From Candidatus Saliniplasma halalkaliphilum (GTDB lineage Archaea; Thermoplasmatota; Thermoplasmata; Halarchaeoplasmatales; Halarchaeoplasmataceae), in contig JAFDTG010000009.1 of assembly GCA_019594235.1 (NCBI GenBank), positions 1-22,817 of the forward strand: a stretch of DNA of 22,817 nt, given 5' to 3'. The notes below the pieces were generated by a model. The model searched no databases. It saw only the letters and a list, made by a program, of their open reading frames with translations, and was not told where the DNA came from. Made by a program: the position numbers and the translations under genes. Positions 21,914 to 22,817 of the stretch are shown in pieces; the first letter of the stretch is position 1, and every line of letters starts with the position of its first letter.

Positions 21914-22156
21914 ATGGTTGAAGCTAAGGAATGTACTTTCTGTGGAAATAAAATAGAACCTGGAACAGGAAAATTCTTCATCAAAACAGATGGACAGACT
22001 TACAACTTTTGCAATCACAAATGTGAACAAAACATGCTGAAACTTGGTAGAAAAGAAAGAGAAACAAAGTGGACTAGAAAGCACGCCCAAGAAAAAGCTG
22101 TAAAAACGTACCGCAAGAAAGAAATGTCCAAAAAGAAGAAGATCAAAAGGAAGTAG
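21914..22156 (+). CDS. rpl24e: ribosomal protein L24e
   Basis: This 80-residue protein is a zinc-binding large-subunit protein. The ribbon ligands are C7-x2-C10 (CTFC) and C33-x3-C37 (CNHKC). The rest is a basic tail, KWTRKHAQEKAVKTYRKKEM, rich in lysine for rRNA contact, with a final lysine-rich stretch KKKKIKRK. The length is slightly longer than the minimal archaeal form. It starts right after S28e and is followed 12 bases later by Ndk. Confidence 0.97.
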   Translation: MVEAKECTFCGNKIEPGTGKFFIKTDGQTYNFCNHKCEQNMLKLGRKERETKWTRKHAQEKAVKTYRKKEMSKKKKIKRK

Positions 22157-22168
22157 GATGTGATCCCA

Positions 22169-22618
22169 GTGGAAACTACTTTTTTGATGATAAAACCCGA
22201 TGGTGTTCAAAGGGGATTAATTGGGAAAGTCATATCTCGGATAGAGGAAAAAGGTCTTAGGCCCGTTGCCATGAAAATGCTTTGGATCGATGAAGAAACA
22301 GCTTCGGAACACTACGCGGAGCACAAGGGCAAAAATTTTTATGAACCTTTGATTGAATACATAACATCAGGTCCAGTAGTCACTATGGCGCTTAAAGGAG
22401 ACTCCGCTATATCCATAGTCAGAAAACTAGTTGGAGACACTGATCCAAAAGAAGCTCCACCTGGAACGATAAGAGGAGATTTTGGTATAGAGATAAGTAG
22501 AAATATAGTCCACGCTGCAGATTCTGAAAAAAGTGCAAAAAGAGAATTAGACATATTTTTCGATGAGGAACATTTCCAGGATTATTCTCGAGTCGAAGAA
22601 GAGTGGATATATGAGTAG
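22169..22618 (+). CDS. ndk: nucleoside diphosphate kinase
   Basis: Ndk moves the gamma-phosphate from ATP to other nucleoside diphosphates. From GTG 22169 the protein starts METTFLMIKPDGVQRGLIG and has 149 residues. The active-site histidine is H115 (RNIVHAADS), with K9 and the nucleotide-contact segment R-G near 102. GTGATCCCA just before it holds GTGAT with a four-base gap to this GTG. An alternative GTG start at 22160 would give MIPVETTFLM and is less usual for the family. It ends the ribosomal block and converges with a TPR gene. Confidence 0.96.
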   Translation: METTFLMIKPDGVQRGLIGKVISRIEEKGLRPVAMKMLWIDEETASEHYAEHKGKNFYEPLIEYITSGPVVTMALKGDSAISIVRKLVGDTDPKEAPPGTIRGDFGIEISRNIVHAADSEKSAKRELDIFFDEEHFQDYSRVEEEWIYE

Positions 22619-22625
22619 TTTAGTC

Positions 22626-22817
22626 TTATAAACTATCTACATGTTTTTTTATTTTTTCAAGATACTGAGTCGCACCTAGGTCTTCAAATATTTTGTTCGC
22701 TTCTTCAAAGTGGTTAATTGATTTTTCCGGTTCGTTTTTATCCATATAAAGTCTACCGAGTTCGTATTTATTTTCAGCTCTGGCAAAGGGTATATCCAAG
22801 TTTCCAAGAAACTCCCA
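22626..22817 (-). CDS. TPR protein, C-terminal fragment (runs off the window)
   Basis: The 63 visible residues end a larger minus-strand gene that begins beyond the right edge; there is no start codon inside. The segment LDIPFARAENKYELGRLY followed by a TPR helix pair (SINHFEEANKIFEDL) and the tail QYLEKIKKHVDSL resembles the C-terminus of the left-edge STAND/TPR protein: both share DIPF..AEN.YELG and a tail with QY-(I/L)-x-K-I. So it is probably a paralogue. Convergent with ndk, 7 bases apart. Confidence 0.85.
   Translation of the reverse strand, partial: WEFLGNLDIPFARAENKYELGRLYMDKNEPEKSINHFEEANKIFEDLGATQYLEKIKKHVDSL

Noticed and set aside
21505..21984. Minus-strand open frame across L7Ae, S28e and L24e
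   Set aside because: It spans three well-identified genes in other frames and has no family features.
1..22817. CRISPR array, insertion sequence, integrase or attachment-site duplication near tRNA-Glu
   Set aside because: No spaced direct repeats, no transposase or integrase motifs, and no second copy of the tRNA 3' end were seen on either strand.

Overview
The window is a compact archaeal chromosome segment, most likely euryarchaeal in the broad sense. The evidence is the ribosomal block L7Ae-S28e-L24e-Ndk, transcription factor S, a PAC2-family proteasome-assembly-type protein, a COG1325 RNA-binding protein, a tungsten-type aldehyde ferredoxin oxidoreductase, NikR beside an FmdE-family protein, a tRNA-Glu without encoded CCA, BRE/TATA-like promoters, and short Shine-Dalgarno sequences of the form GTGAT or GAGGTG a few bases before starts. 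The DNA is AT-rich. I cannot place it at order level with confidence; a Thermoplasmata-like or related lineage would fit.

Layout. 1-1821: C-terminal part of a STAND-type ATPase/TPR protein. 1829-2101: acylphosphatase. 2149-6299: a divergent metal module, with nikR on the minus strand facing an operon of an FmdE-family protein, a substrate-binding lipoprotein, a FecCD permease and an ABC ATPase; a GTGTTA/TAACAC inverted repeat lies between them. 6313-9122: an SDR oxidoreductase, tRNA-Glu(CUC), an HhH plus RNase H-fold exonuclease, and a PAC2 protein. 9264-10647: a small polytopic membrane protein followed by a highly degenerate FtsZ/tubulin paralogue. 10679-13298: a membrane-anchored surface protein made of two tandem ~131-residue repeats, a 96-residue orphan, and a winged-helix STAND ATPase whose P-loop lacks the lysine. 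13353-14834: GNAT acetyltransferase, TFS and a TPR protein. 14919-16483: a hexapeptide acyltransferase and Gfo/Idh/MocA oxidoreductase pair (probable nucleotide-sugar modification). 16526-18074: COG1325 protein, class II aldolase and PEBP protein. 18192-21146: RNase HI with a topoisomerase-type zinc ribbon, a two-TM protein, and AOR. 21307-22618: L7Ae, S28e, L24e and Ndk. 22626-22817: the C-terminus of a second TPR protein resembling the one at the left edge.

How the genes work together. The nikR/FmdE/ABC set reads as nickel-responsive control of uptake of a metal or metal complex. The oxidoreductase/acyltransferase pair overlaps translationally and probably makes an amino sugar for surface glycans. 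The aldolase and COG1325 genes overlap by GTGA. The ribosomal block has a strong promoter and a leader that can form a kink-turn-like hairpin next to the L7Ae ribosome binding site, suggesting L7Ae autoregulation. The two parts I find least like described systems are the membrane-protein/degenerate-tubulin pair and the duplicated surface protein with its neighbours. No intergenic stretch exceeds about 160 bases, and I see no insertion sequence, CRISPR array, integrase or rRNA.
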